A stretch of DNA of 64,000 nucleotides from an uncultured Oscillospiraceae bacterium. GTDB lineage: Bacteria > Bacillota > Clostridia > Oscillospirales > Oscillospiraceae. The DNA lies in contig CAKTXO010000001.1 in NCBI GenBank assembly GCA_934630985.1, positions 15,665 through 79,664 on the forward strand. The letters run 5' to 3'. Every line of letters begins with the position of its first letter. Within the stretch, counting starts at the first letter, position 1. Positions 34,668 to 42,590 of this stretch are shown in pieces. The translations under genes and the position numbers were made by a program. A model generated the notes under the pieces. It had not been told where the DNA came from, made no database searches, and was given only the letters and a program-made list of their open reading frames with translations.

Positions 34668-34899
34668 GGGCAGAGCCTATGGCTCTGCCCTGCAGCGTGT
34701 CAAAAAAGCCCCCAATATACGTTGTCATTCCGAACCAGTCCGCAGACTGGTGTGGGAATCCCCCGGATAGAAGTAAAAGCCACTGGTTTAGGATCTAAAA
34801 TATTTGAAAATTAGGGGGATTGCCACGGCAGTGTGCGCACTGCCTCGCAATGACATGGTTTTTCGACAGTCTGTGGGGCAGTGCCTATGGCTCTGCCCC
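34668..34899. terminator. Duplicated terminator hairpin around a family A repeat
   Basis: The hairpin GGGCAGAGCC-TAT-GGCTCTGCCC at 34668-34690 recurs with one mismatch at 34875-34899. The two copies bracket the family A element. The inner copy lies directly after the PHP gene stop on the minus strand and was probably its original terminator. Confidence 0.7.
34693..34873. repeat. Family A palindromic repeat, copy 2
   Basis: Outer ends CAGCGTGTC and GACAGTCTG form an imperfect inverted repeat (CAG..TGTC). The core runs from GTCATTCCGA (34724) to TCGCAATGAC (34845-34854). It is inverted relative to copy 5 and nearly identical to it. Confidence 0.85.
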
Positions 34900-34905
34900 G
34901 AAGAT

Positions 34906-35688
34906 TTACCGATGGAAAATGGGTTTTCTTCCTTCGAAGGTGCACACATAGCCGAAAATGCCCTTCAGAAGTTCGCAGGCTTCCTTGGAATACTGTCCCA
35001 CCCGGCTGGCGGTGTGGGCGTCAGAGCCTACGGTGACGATTTCGCCGCCCAGCTCCTTGAACCGGCGGAAATAGTCCTCGGTGGGCAGAAACCCGCCGCA
35101 GCGATCCAGACCGCTGGTGTTCAGCTCCAATCCCTTGCCCTTGGCGGCCAGCACCCGGAGAATTTCATCGATGATTTCCCGGTGCTCCTCGTAGGGCACA
35201 GGCCGGGGCGCGGGATGGGCGGCGGTTTTTCCGATGTAGGTCAGATGAGCCAGCACGTCAAAGTCGTCGTGGAGCCGGACGCATGCCAGGGTTTCTTCCA
35301 GGCACCGCCGTTCTGCCTGCCAGACGGTTTTGCCTGCCCAGAAATCCTGAAAGTACACGTCCAGCCCATCCACGAAGTGAATGGAACCCAGGACGAAGTC
35401 GAAGGGGCGCCGCTGTAAATCCTTCCGGAATTGAGCTGCATTGTCCCGGGTCATGCCGAATTCCATGCCCCGGCGGATTTTCAGCCCGGGGGCGGACAGA
35501 CGGTCGTATTCCGCGTTGTACTCGGCGGTATCGAAGGCCATGTTCCCCATTTTGCCTCTGGGGTCATAGTCGATGTGATCGGTGAAGCAGATTTCCTTCA
35601 GTCCTGCGTCCAGCGCGGCCTGAACCATTTTTTCGGCAGGGTCGTGGGCGTCAAAGGACACCCTGGAGTGCATGTGGTAGTCGTACAT
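34906..35688 (-). CDS. PHP-family phosphatase (histidinol-phosphatase-like)
   Basis: A 260-residue PHP metal-dependent phosphoesterase. The motifs are HMHSRVSFD (metal site 1), CFTDHIDYD, the LGSIHF strand, LAHLTY, a GLELNTSG strand and GSDAHT near the C-terminus. It resembles the HisJ/HisK histidinol-phosphatase branch, but no his genes are near, so the substrate is unsure. It begins three bases after the mutY stop, so the two are one minus-strand operon. Length is normal for the family. Confidence 0.88.
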   Translation of the reverse strand: MYDYHMHSRVSFDAHDPAEKMVQAALDAGLKEICFTDHIDYDPRGKMGNMAFDTAEYNAEYDRLSAPGLKIRRGMEFGMTRDNAAQFRKDLQRRPFDFVLGSIHFVDGLDVYFQDFWAGKTVWQAERRCLEETLACVRLHDDFDVLAHLTYIGKTAAHPAPRPVPYEEHREIIDEILRVLAAKGKGLELNTSGLDRCGGFLPTEDYFRRFKELGGEIVTVGSDAHTASRVGQYSKEACELLKGIFGYVCTFEGRKPIFHR

Positions 35689-35691
35689 TTT

Positions 35692-36729
35692 CTATCTCTC
35701 CCAAAATTGGCGGAATGCGGTGGGCAGAGCCGCCTGCGTATTGATTTCCTCCGGGGTCATCCACTGGAAGCCGCCGGAGGGCGCGTCCACTTCCAGATAA
35801 ATGCCCTTCATATTCCATTGAATGTGGGTAAAAATATGGGTTTTCCGGGACTCGCGGAGAAGCTCCCGGGGATGCAGCCCCCGCTCTTTCAGCGCCTCCA
35901 GCGCCTGCTCTGTGTCCAGGTCGCCGGGGAGGTTCGGAAACTGCCAGAGCCCGGCAAGGAGCCCCTTCTCCGGTCGCTTTTCCAGAGCGTAGCGACCGTC
36001 ACAGCTTAAGATAAAAACCGTCAAATTCTCCTGTCTGCGCCCCTTTTTGGGGGATTTTACCGGCAGCGTTTGGGGGTTTCCTTCCAGGAAAGCCAGACAA
36101 AAGCCCTTGCATGGACAGCTTTCACAGTCCGGCTTCCGGTTGGGGCCGCAGAGGGTAGCTCCCAGCTCCATGAGAGCCTGGGTGAAGTCTCCGGCATCCT
36201 GGGGATAAATGGCAGCCAGCCGGGCGGTCACATCCTGCCGGGTCTGGGGCAGGTCAATGGGGGAGGGGTCATTGCGAAGCCGGGAGACCACCCGAAGCAC
36301 GTTGCCGTCCACCGCCGGGGTGGGCTGGTTGAAGGCAATGGAGCAGATGGCACCGGCGGTGTAGGGGCCGATTCCGGGAAGGGAGAGCACCTGGGCGTGG
36401 TCGGTGGGAAATTCCCCGCCGTACTGCGCTTCAATCACCTGGGCGCATTTTTTCAGGTTCCGCACCCGGGAGTAGTAGCCCAGACCCTCCCAGAGCTTGT
36501 GGAGGACTTCATCGTCGCACTGAGCCAGAGACCGGATGTCCGGCAGGGCGGCAAGGAACCGGGTGTAATAGCCCTTTACCGCCTCCACCCGGGTCTGCTG
36601 GAGCATGATCTCCGACAGCCAGATGTGGTAGGGATTCCGATCCTCCCGCCAGGGAAGGCATCGGCGGTTTTCCCGATACCAGGGCAGAAGCACCTGGGGG
36701 AGGGCAGACAGACTTTTAGTTTTCCCCAT
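35692..36729 (-). CDS. mutY: A/G-specific adenine glycosylase MutY
   Basis: Removes adenine mispaired with 8-oxoguanine. LSEIMLQQTRVE holds the catalytic Glu, LPGIGPYTAGAI is the helix-hairpin-helix, and PAVDGNVLRVVSR holds the catalytic Asp. The four cluster cysteines sit in CGPNRKPDCESCPCKGFC, with seven residues between the first two rather than six. The NUDIX-like 8-oxoG-recognition domain fills the C-terminal third. ATG 36729 (345 residues) is chosen because AAAGGGGG lies seven bases upstream; the earlier in-frame TTG at 36747 lies before that site. It is followed three bases later by the PHP gene. Confidence 0.96.
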   Translation of the reverse strand: MGKTKSLSALPQVLLPWYRENRRCLPWREDRNPYHIWLSEIMLQQTRVEAVKGYYTRFLAALPDIRSLAQCDDEVLHKLWEGLGYYSRVRNLKKCAQVIEAQYGGEFPTDHAQVLSLPGIGPYTAGAICSIAFNQPTPAVDGNVLRVVSRLRNDPSPIDLPQTRQDVTARLAAIYPQDAGDFTQALMELGATLCGPNRKPDCESCPCKGFCLAFLEGNPQTLPVKSPKKGRRQENLTVFILSCDGRYALEKRPEKGLLAGLWQFPNLPGDLDTEQALEALKERGLHPRELLRESRKTHIFTHIQWNMKGIYLEVDAPSGGFQWMTPEEINTQAALPTAFRQFWER

Positions 36730-36829
36730 GCGGATGCCCCCTTTCAATGTTAAACTATTCTACAATAGCATGTGCTTTTCTGTCAAGCAATGGGGAAAAG
36801 GAAAAAATTTAGTTTTTTGAAAAAAGTAC

Positions 36830-36858
36830 TTGCTTTTTGCGGAACCATGTGCTATTAT
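36830..36858 (+). promoter_or_regulatory. Promoter of tRNA-Arg
   Basis: TTGCTT (36830-36835) and TATTAT (36853-36858) with a 17-bp spacer, 20 bp before the tRNA 5' end. Confidence 0.7.
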
Positions 36859-36878
36859 ATCTCAGTCGATTGCGACAT

Positions 36879-36955
36879 GCGCCAGTAGCTCAGTTGGATA
36901 GAGTGACTGACTACGAATCAGTAGGTCGGGGGTTCGAGTCCCTTCTGGCGTACCA
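36879..36955 (+). tRNA. tRNA-Arg (anticodon ACG)
   Basis: Full cloverleaf: acceptor GCGCCAG/CTGGCGT (G1-U72), D arm GCTC/GAGT, anticodon stem ACTGA/TCAGT with loop CTACGAA, T arm GGGGG/CCCTT with TTCGAGT. CCA is encoded at 36953-36955. The ACG anticodon is read as ICG after deamination. Confidence 0.96.
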
Positions 36956-36959
36956 AAAA

Positions 36960-36990
36960 CGGTGTATCCCTTTAGGGATACACCGTTTTT
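36960..36990 (+). terminator. Terminator of tRNA-Arg
   Basis: CGGTGTATCC with GGATACACCG, then TTTTT. A partial copy of its right arm (GGATACACCGTTTTT) recurs at 37257-37271. Confidence 0.85.
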
Positions 36991-37345
36991 GATTCGCCAG
37001 GCGGGACTCGAAAATTAAAATGCAACAGTCCGGTGGACTGGTGCTTGCCGCCGGCTCGACGGCGGCAACACCTTAGTGTAACGAGTCCCTTCTGGCGTAC
37101 CGCCACTCCCAAAAGAAAAGGCGGGACTCGAAAGGGCGTTAAGAAAACATGCCAGTGGCATGTTTTTAGCCCGTGGGAGAGTCCTTTTCCATTCCAGACG
37201 CGCCCCGTAGGGGTGTGGATGAAATGGAAACGTCTTGTTTCTGCGTGTCCCACCTGGGATACACCGTTTTTGTATTCCAAATAAAAGGGACTTGAAAATT
37301 AAAATGAGGCTGCCTCGAATGATTTTGAAAAATCATTTTGAGACA
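36991..37345. repeat. Hairpin array with tRNA T-arm fragments behind tRNA-Arg
   Basis: No gene. The array contains fragments of the tRNA 3' half in both orientations: forward CGAGTCCCTTCTGGCGTACC at 37082-37101; reverse GGCGGGACTCGAAA near 37000 and 37120; reverse GGGACTTGAAAATTAAAATG near 37288. Between them lie hairpins such as TTGCCGCCGG/CGGCGGCAA (37047-37070), ACATGCCA/TGGCATGT (37148-37164) and AATGATTTT/AAAATCATT (37318-37340). It may be the product of repeated slippage or hairpin insertion. Confidence 0.7.
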
Positions 37346-37613
37346 GTCCCTTTTACTGTAAGGTGTGCGGAGAATACAAATCGAACGAGCGTTTTTCAGG
37401 CAGCGGCCATGCGGCACACATCTGCAAGAAGTGTGTTCCACTGTCTGCCGTACAGCGGTCAGAGAAAATGAAGATTCCCTATTTCGGTGTTTTATTCTTT
37501 ACACTGACCAGGAAATGTGTTATTTTGATAAAAAATACAGGCTGGGAACAAGTATCATTCTGTAGAAAGAACAATTTGGCACTTTTCGTTGCTCTAAGGA
37601 GGATCAGGCGTGC

Positions 37614-38411
37614 ATGAAACATTTTGGGTATCTTGTTTGTACGTTACTTCTTTTGCTTTCCCTGACGGGGTGCTGGCGGTACTCTGATGATAGCGCGGCT
37701 CCTTCAGCGGCGGGGATTTTGCCGGAGGAAACCTCCGATCCGACAACCTCTCTGGAAGAAATATCCGCCCCGATGGTCATTTCTACGGAAGAACCGCGGC
37801 AGACGGAGCCTGTTTCCTACAGCGGAGCCACATGGCAGGACGTGTATCGTCAAATCATACTCAGCGATCCCCGTAATTATCTTGCGGTAGAGCTAAGCCC
37901 TGAAATCAACATGGAGGATCGGCAGTTGTATTTGGGAATCCATGATTATGACCGCGACGGTACTCCAGAGCTGATAATCGGCGATTCCTGGGCTGCGGCA
38001 GTGTTTACCTATGCGGATGGGCAGGCGGAGAAACTGGCAGACCTGTGTATTCCCGATACAGTGTGGTGCATCAATGGACTTCATGCCAGAGGAAACAGCA
38101 TCAGTGTTCAATGTGACGGAGCCGGTGGGGGAGATTTTGTGAACTTTGGTTTTTGGGACGGGGAATATGTGCTTGGCATCTATACAGGACTGAGCAACGC
38201 CTATGACCCGCCGCTCATCAATGGGAAAACGGGATCGATAGACCAAATGAATCAAATTTATCCGACCGACTATGCTTCTTATTCAGAAGATGATCTGAAA
38301 GAAATGGTTCACTTGGTTCGGGAGGGCAATGACTGGACGATACACCTTCCATCCGGAGAGAGTGTAACCTTGGACGAGTCCTTTGAGTTTGATCGTTTCC
38401 TGTGGGAATAA
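37614..38411 (+). CDS. Hypothetical lipoprotein with a Ca-loop-like motif
   Basis: A 265-residue lipoprotein with lipobox LTGC (Cys20) and then a Ser/Pro/Glu/Thr linker of about 45 residues. The mature domain includes DYDRDGTPELIIG at about 107-119, like the Asp-rich calcium loop of FG-GAP or dockerin repeats. No enzyme motif is seen. AAGGAGG lies 11 bases before the ATG. It may form a pair with the next lipoprotein gene, but a palindromic element separates them. Surface exposed by inference; function unknown. Confidence 0.8.
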   Translation: MKHFGYLVCTLLLLLSLTGCWRYSDDSAAPSAAGILPEETSDPTTSLEEISAPMVISTEEPRQTEPVSYSGATWQDVYRQIILSDPRNYLAVELSPEINMEDRQLYLGIHDYDRDGTPELIIGDSWAAAVFTYADGQAEKLADLCIPDTVWCINGLHARGNSISVQCDGAGGGDFVNFGFWDGEYVLGIYTGLSNAYDPPLINGKTGSIDQMNQIYPTDYASYSEDDLKEMVHLVREGNDWTIHLPSGESVTLDESFEFDRFLWE

Positions 38412-38438
38412 GATGGGTTAGCAGGGTTTACATATTTT

Positions 38439-38605
38439 AAGGAAACACTGAATAAATCGTCTGCGGCTGGACAGCGGATCTTTTGCTTCCATGCTGCGGT
38501 TTGAAAAATGGGAAATACATACAGTATTCCCTCATTTTCCAAACCTTGCCTGGAAACAAAATCTCTCGTTGCCAGCTCTTGCCGATTTAATCAGAGCTTC
38601 CCTAA
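38439..38605. repeat. Family C long palindromic element, copy 2
   Basis: Inverted ends AAGGAAACACTGAATAAAT (38439) and the complement of AGGGAAGCTCTGATTAAAT (to 38605). The centre also folds (AAAATGGGAAATAC / GTATTCCCTCATTTT). It is related to 28584-28766 by the shared ends, an ACAGCGG-TCTTTT block and the ATACTG centre. Confidence 0.65.
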
Positions 38606-38713
38606 AAGATTTCTTTTTGAACATGAACCCGAAATCCTTCCGCATAAGGCAGCAAAGAAAGAGTAGATGGGGCAGAAAACGGAAACATCAAAGTATATTT
38701 TTAAGGAGATATT

Positions 38714-39739
38714 ATGAGAATAAAGTTTCGGAATTTATGGACGCTTGTATTGTTATGCCTCTGCTGCTTCCTGACTGCGTGCGCAAGGGAAACCATAAGT
38801 GAACAGACAACGGAAAGCACAGCAGTACAGGAGGAGACGGCCGAATCGGCAGAGATTCCAACGACCACAGAGCCAACTCCGGTGCCAACCGATTATGTGC
38901 CGGAAATGTCGGGAAAAATCGATTTCCGATATATTTACAGGGGCTTTACCGGCGTCCCGCTGGACAATCGGGAAGAGATCGAGAAGTTCAGGAATTTTGG
39001 GGTACAGATGATAGCCACAGAGGATGAATGGCACGCATTTATGGACACCTACTGCCCCGGGATCCCCTATAATGAATCGTGGGATTTTCAGGAGGATTAC
39101 CTGCTGGCTTCCGTTACTGCCAGTGAGGATCCCGCGTTTGCGGTGGCTGACGCAGTCACAGGCTTGACCTGGGAGAACGGAAGCTTTGTCTGCGAATATG
39201 AAAAGAATCCAAATCATTATGTCTATGCCCTGAATACCGGGGAGTACACCCACTTTTATGTGGAGGTGATCGCGATCAGCAAAGAAGGCCGGGACGCAAC
39301 GCCGGAGAGAACGAAGACCCAACCCACAGGCGGCAATTTTGAGACCCTGTACAGAGGGTTTACCCTGGTATCCCTGGAAGACAGGGATACCTTTGATAAA
39401 TTTATGCAGTTCGGAACCCAGATCATCGGGACAGCGGAGGACTTTGCCGCGTTTTTGGATTTCTATTGCCCAGGGAATCCTTGTGATATGTCCCTGGATT
39501 TCTCTGAAGAATGCGTTATCGCGACGATTATGCTGGGTGCGAAACCAGGCTATGCCATGACCCACAAAAGCTTGGGAATCGACCCGGAAACCGGGTACCT
39601 GAACATTGAGTTGGATTACATAGACCCTGTATATGCTCTGAATTCCGGAGAGTATGGTCACTATTTTGTAGAACTCATAAAAGCAAACAGATCGGAGCTA
39701 CCTGATAACACGACCTTATGGACATACCATTCAGAATAA
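38714..39739 (+). CDS. Lipoprotein with two tandem homologous domains
   Basis: A 341-residue lipoprotein: signal helix, lipobox LTAC (Cys23), a Thr/Glu/Pro-rich linker to about residue 63, then two repeats of about 125-135 residues. Repeat 1 begins FRYIYRGFTGVPLDNREEI; repeat 2 begins FETLYRGFTLVSLEDRDTF. Both continue with a DEWHAF/EDFAAF block, YCPG.P and a W/LDF strand, and both end near VYALN(T/S)GEY.H. The shape recalls PrcB-type beta domains, a weak suggestion only. AAGGAG precedes the ATG. It may bind a ligand or protease outside the cell; not known. Confidence 0.82.
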   Translation: MRIKFRNLWTLVLLCLCCFLTACARETISEQTTESTAVQEETAESAEIPTTTEPTPVPTDYVPEMSGKIDFRYIYRGFTGVPLDNREEIEKFRNFGVQMIATEDEWHAFMDTYCPGIPYNESWDFQEDYLLASVTASEDPAFAVADAVTGLTWENGSFVCEYEKNPNHYVYALNTGEYTHFYVEVIAISKEGRDATPERTKTQPTGGNFETLYRGFTLVSLEDRDTFDKFMQFGTQIIGTAEDFAAFLDFYCPGNPCDMSLDFSEECVIATIMLGAKPGYAMTHKSLGIDPETGYLNIELDYIDPVYALNSGEYGHYFVELIKANRSELPDNTTLWTYHSE

Positions 39740-39802
39740 GAAAAACGCCAAACGACGATATGAATTCTGAACATGTTAAATTGATTTGCGGCTCAGTTTC
39801 GC

Positions 39803-39963
39803 GGTCAGCTCTCTGCAAGCGGGGGATGACATCAAATAGGCCATGCCACAGCGGCTTTTACGCTGGGCGTTTACAGTCATGTAACAGAAAAAATGAAGCG
39901 GGATAGTGCCAAAAGAATGCAGAAATTCTATGAAGCCATAAGGGAAACAACTTCTTCCCAATA
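39803..39963 (+). pseudogene. Tyrosine integrase C-terminal remnant
   Basis: Two short frames together read as the end of a tyrosine recombinase: LQAGDDIK (39813-39836) followed by a stop, and, after a deletion of the usual VQE.LG segment, GHATAAFTLGVYSHVTEK (from 39839), then RMQKFYEAIRE and TAA at 39961. The H and Y of boxes II/III (GHA, VYSH) are present, but the R-box and the whole N-terminus are lost. It sits beside the tRNA pair on its right, a typical integration target. Clearly inactive. Confidence 0.75.
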
Positions 39964-40041
39964 AGGGAAAACACAAAACAGTGAAAAATCGGGTAGGCGA
40001 AATTCAAACTTCTGGTACGGTAAAAGCAATTAAAAGTAGGG

Positions 40042-40077
40042 TAAAAAGAAGCCCACCGAACAATCTTGTCCGGTGGG
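40042..40077 (-). terminator. Terminator of the tRNA-Met/Ile2-Trp unit
   Basis: On the minus strand CCCACCGGACAA pairs with TTGTTCGGTGGG and leads into CTTCTTTTTA, three bases past the Trp CCA end. Confidence 0.85.
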
Positions 40078-40079
40078 TC

Positions 40080-40155
<76 letters not shown>

Positions 40156-40184
40156 ATATATGAAAGGCAGGAGCCTATGTAAAC

Positions 40185-40261
40185 TGGTGGGCCTTCAGGG
40201 ACTCGAACCCGGGACTATCCGGTTATGAGCCGGAGGCTCTGACCAACTGAGCTAAAGGCCC
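40185..40261 (-). tRNA. tRNA with CAT anticodon (elongator Met or Ile2)
   Basis: Acceptor GGGCCTT/AAGGCCC, D arm GCTCAGTTGGTCAGAGC, anticodon stem CCGG with loop CTCATAA, encoded CCA. The CAT anticodon and lack of an initiator-type acceptor mismatch exclude fMet. The body resembles both elongator tRNA-Met and lysidine-modified tRNA-Ile2 of Firmicutes and cannot be settled by eye. Confidence 0.9.
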
Positions 40262-40296
40262 GTGAAAATCACGGTGAACTCGTCACCACGGGTGAT

Positions 40297-40325
40297 ATTA
40301 TAGCATCGATGAGCCGGGCTGTCAA
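40297..40325 (-). promoter_or_regulatory. Consensus promoter of the tRNA pair
   Basis: On the minus strand TTGACA (40325-40320), a 17-bp spacer and TATAAT (40302-40297): a perfect sigma-A promoter 36 bp before the tRNA. Confidence 0.92.
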
Positions 40326-40427
40326 GCAATTTCTTTTGAAAATCCGATTTTCCCAGAAAAACCGGAATCTCCTTGCAAACCTGGGGAAAATGCGGTATGA
40401 TTGAAAAAGAAAGTGAGGGAAAGTCCC

Positions 40428-40934
40428 ATGAACGCTGTGCTTGCCTATGAGAAGAAGCTGTATTTTACCGGGAAAAAGGACTATCTGACCGCTATGGTCA
40501 CCCATGAGGATAACTATCTGATCTGGAAATATATGACTTTTCTTCGCCGGGAGGAGGCTGCGAGATGTAAGATCACTGCTTATTTCTGGCGGCGGAAGAA
40601 GAACAACCTGGGCAGCCGACTGGGGCTTCAGATTTATGCCGGAACCTGCGCCCGGGGTCTTCACATCTGGCATTACGGCTCCGTCATCATCTCCGGCGAC
40701 GCGGTGGTAGGGGAGAACTGCACTATCCACGGTCAGGCCTGTATCGGAAGCGACGGGGCATCCGATGTTGCGCCGGTGCTGGGGAAGAATGTGGACATCG
40801 GCGTGGGGGCGAAGATCATCGGCGCCGTGACGCTGGCAGACGATATCCGGATCGGTGCCGGGGCAGTGGTGGTGAAAAGCTGCGAAATCCCGGGAGCCAC
40901 CCTGGTTGGGGTTCCAGCCCGACAGGTTGAATAG
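40428..40934 (+). CDS. Hexapeptide-repeat acetyltransferase (serine O-acetyltransferase-like)
   Basis: A 168-residue protein with a left-handed beta-helix: ISGDAVVGENCTIHGQACIG, VDIGVGAKIIGAV and IRIGAGAVVVKSCEIPGATLVGVPA. The likely catalytic His lies in GLHIWHYGS or TIHG. It uses acetyl-CoA. The short length and the surface-glycan genes next door point to sugar O-acetylation rather than cysteine synthesis, but CysE-like activity cannot be excluded. ATG 40428 is preferred because GAGGGA lies seven bases upstream; an earlier in-frame TTG at 40401 precedes the site. Confidence 0.85.
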   Translation: MNAVLAYEKKLYFTGKKDYLTAMVTHEDNYLIWKYMTFLRREEAARCKITAYFWRRKKNNLGSRLGLQIYAGTCARGLHIWHYGSVIISGDAVVGENCTIHGQACIGSDGASDVAPVLGKNVDIGVGAKIIGAVTLADDIRIGAGAVVVKSCEIPGATLVGVPARQVE

Positions 40935-40938
40935 AATT

Positions 40939-40968
40939 ACTCCCGGTTCGCGGGAACCGGGAGTTTTC
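40939..40968 (+). terminator. Terminator of the acetyltransferase gene
   Basis: ACTCCCGGTTC pairs with GAACCGGGAGT (loop GCGG), then TTTT. Confidence 0.85.
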
Positions 40969-40969
40969 C

Positions 40970-42472
40970 TTATTTCTGAGGAAGGGGGAGGCCGAATCTG
41001 ACGTTCATTTCCGGATCAGCCACGGGGGTGACGTGGATCTGATGCCGGATCAGACCGTGGGAATACAGGGTTCCGGGGAGCCGCTCCAGCAGCTTCAGAG
41101 AATGGGGCCAGTTGTCCTCATTTTCCGGATCGGATACATACTGGGGCACATGGAGCTCCACTTCGGTGAGCCCCTGGGCATCCGCCGTTTGCAGCTGGGC
41201 AATCAGGTCACGGCTGACGTCCGCGCAGATCGCCGGACGGACACCGGCGAAATTAGATTCCAGGAAGGTTTCCGACCGGGTATCCACTCCGGACAGCAGG
41301 AAAACCGTGACAAGGGGCAGAGCCAGCATCAGCCTGGGATACCGGCTGACCAGAGCGGCGAGCATGAGCATTCCGCACAAATCCATCAGGAAGAACAGAC
41401 CGAACAGATTTTCGCTGCGTCGGATGACGGTGGGATCCACCGCGCTGGACAGCATCAGCAGATACACTCCGAAGGCCGCCGCGGCGATGAGCACGATGCC
41501 CAGACCAGGACAGGGAAGGGGCTCGCCCTTTTTCCGGGAAATCAAAGCGCAGACGCAGAAGGCAGCCACAATGAGAACAATGGCCAGCTGGTACAGCCGG
41601 TTCAGGTCGAGGAGAATTCTGGCTAAGTACTTACAGGAAAGGTACAGCTGGTAGTACGCAGGTGTGCTGCCCCCGGCCGATGCCGCTCGGCCGCCGCTGA
41701 GCTCAAACACCGCACTGATGAACCAAGCCACCAGCACCAGAAGGGGAAAACCGTTCTCGGAGAGAATCCCCTTCCACTGCTTCGCTTTTCCATGGGCGAT
41801 CAGACTCAGCAGCACCACGCTTCCGGCCCAGGCGGCCAGAATACCGCTGGCGGGCAGGTTGGAGAAAATGGCGAAATAGACCACAATGCAGAAGCAGCCC
41901 CTGGCGGCGGGCGCACCGGATTTTAGAAAATCTGCCATCTTCGGATTGCAAATCAGACTCATGACGAGCGACGCGTTCAGCAGGGCGGGCAGCAGATAAT
42001 TATAGTAGCAGTTCAGGTCAACACAGTAGAATAGGTACTGATTGCCAAAATCCGCCCAGCGAAGAGCCAGAAAATGCGCAGTCAGAAACAAGGCCGTAAC
42101 CACCGAGGCTGTCAGCCGGGACAGAGGGAAGCACCGGCGAAGAAGCCGGGAGAAGCACCACAGATAACCGGTGATGGAAAGACTTACGACCAAAGCGTGC
42201 ATGAGGGTCTGGGCGGTGATGTAGTCTTTCGTCAGGGGCATGACCAGGTAGGCGGCGACGGTGGAAATGAAGGGGAAGATTACTTCCGGGAAGACCTTGG
42301 CCGGGTTCCATTCCCCCCAGACCGGGGTGGTAGCCCGGACGTAGGCCAGGTAGCTCCAGTCGTCGGCATCGAAGACCACTAGGACGTGGACTTTGGTAAA
42401 CCAGACGAATAAAAAGGTGAAAATCGCCAGATAAAACAGCCCGTGGCAGAGCTTTTTTTGTCTTTCGTTCAT
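40970..42472 (-). CDS. Polytopic membrane protein, DUF6056-like
   Basis: A 500-residue protein with about 11 hydrophobic helices. A DADDWSYLAY motif in the first external loop is followed by WGEWN, typical of DUF6056 and related GT-C-fold glycosyltransferase-like proteins, where an Asp in this loop is needed for lipid-linked sugar transfer. The C-terminal 90 residues are soluble and probably outside. GGAGG precedes the ATG. Divergent from the GtrB/GtrII pair at 42.6 kb and likely part of the same surface-glycan pathway. The precise reaction is unknown. Confidence 0.8.
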   Translation of the reverse strand: MNERQKKLCHGLFYLAIFTFLFVWFTKVHVLVVFDADDWSYLAYVRATTPVWGEWNPAKVFPEVIFPFISTVAAYLVMPLTKDYITAQTLMHALVVSLSITGYLWCFSRLLRRCFPLSRLTASVVTALFLTAHFLALRWADFGNQYLFYCVDLNCYYNYLLPALLNASLVMSLICNPKMADFLKSGAPAARGCFCIVVYFAIFSNLPASGILAAWAGSVVLLSLIAHGKAKQWKGILSENGFPLLVLVAWFISAVFELSGGRAASAGGSTPAYYQLYLSCKYLARILLDLNRLYQLAIVLIVAAFCVCALISRKKGEPLPCPGLGIVLIAAAAFGVYLLMLSSAVDPTVIRRSENLFGLFFLMDLCGMLMLAALVSRYPRLMLALPLVTVFLLSGVDTRSETFLESNFAGVRPAICADVSRDLIAQLQTADAQGLTEVELHVPQYVSDPENEDNWPHSLKLLERLPGTLYSHGLIRHQIHVTPVADPEMNVRFGLPLPQK

Positions 42473-42547
42473 GGAAGCCTCCGATTTGTTTCGTTTTTCT
42501 TAGCATATAACACTTGTCTTTTTTTGTCAAGTCTGGGGCTTTTTCGG

Positions 42548-42576
42548 TTGCCAAAAAGGGATACACCATGTATAAT
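42548..42576 (+). promoter_or_regulatory. Promoter of the GtrB/GtrII operon
   Basis: TTGCCA (42548-42553) and TATAAT (42571-42576), 17-bp spacer, just before the ribosome site. Confidence 0.75.
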
Positions 42577-42590
42577 AACGGCGAAAGGAC

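Noticed and set aside
36991-37345. Possible CRISPR array
   Set aside because: Repeats are irregular in size, orientation and spacing, and no cas gene is near.
36972-37441. Small frames across the tRNA-Arg array
   Set aside because: They consist of hairpin arms and tRNA pieces; no ribosome sites.
40401-40427. Upstream TTG start for the acetyltransferase
   Set aside because: It lies before the only good ribosome site; ATG 40428 fits better.
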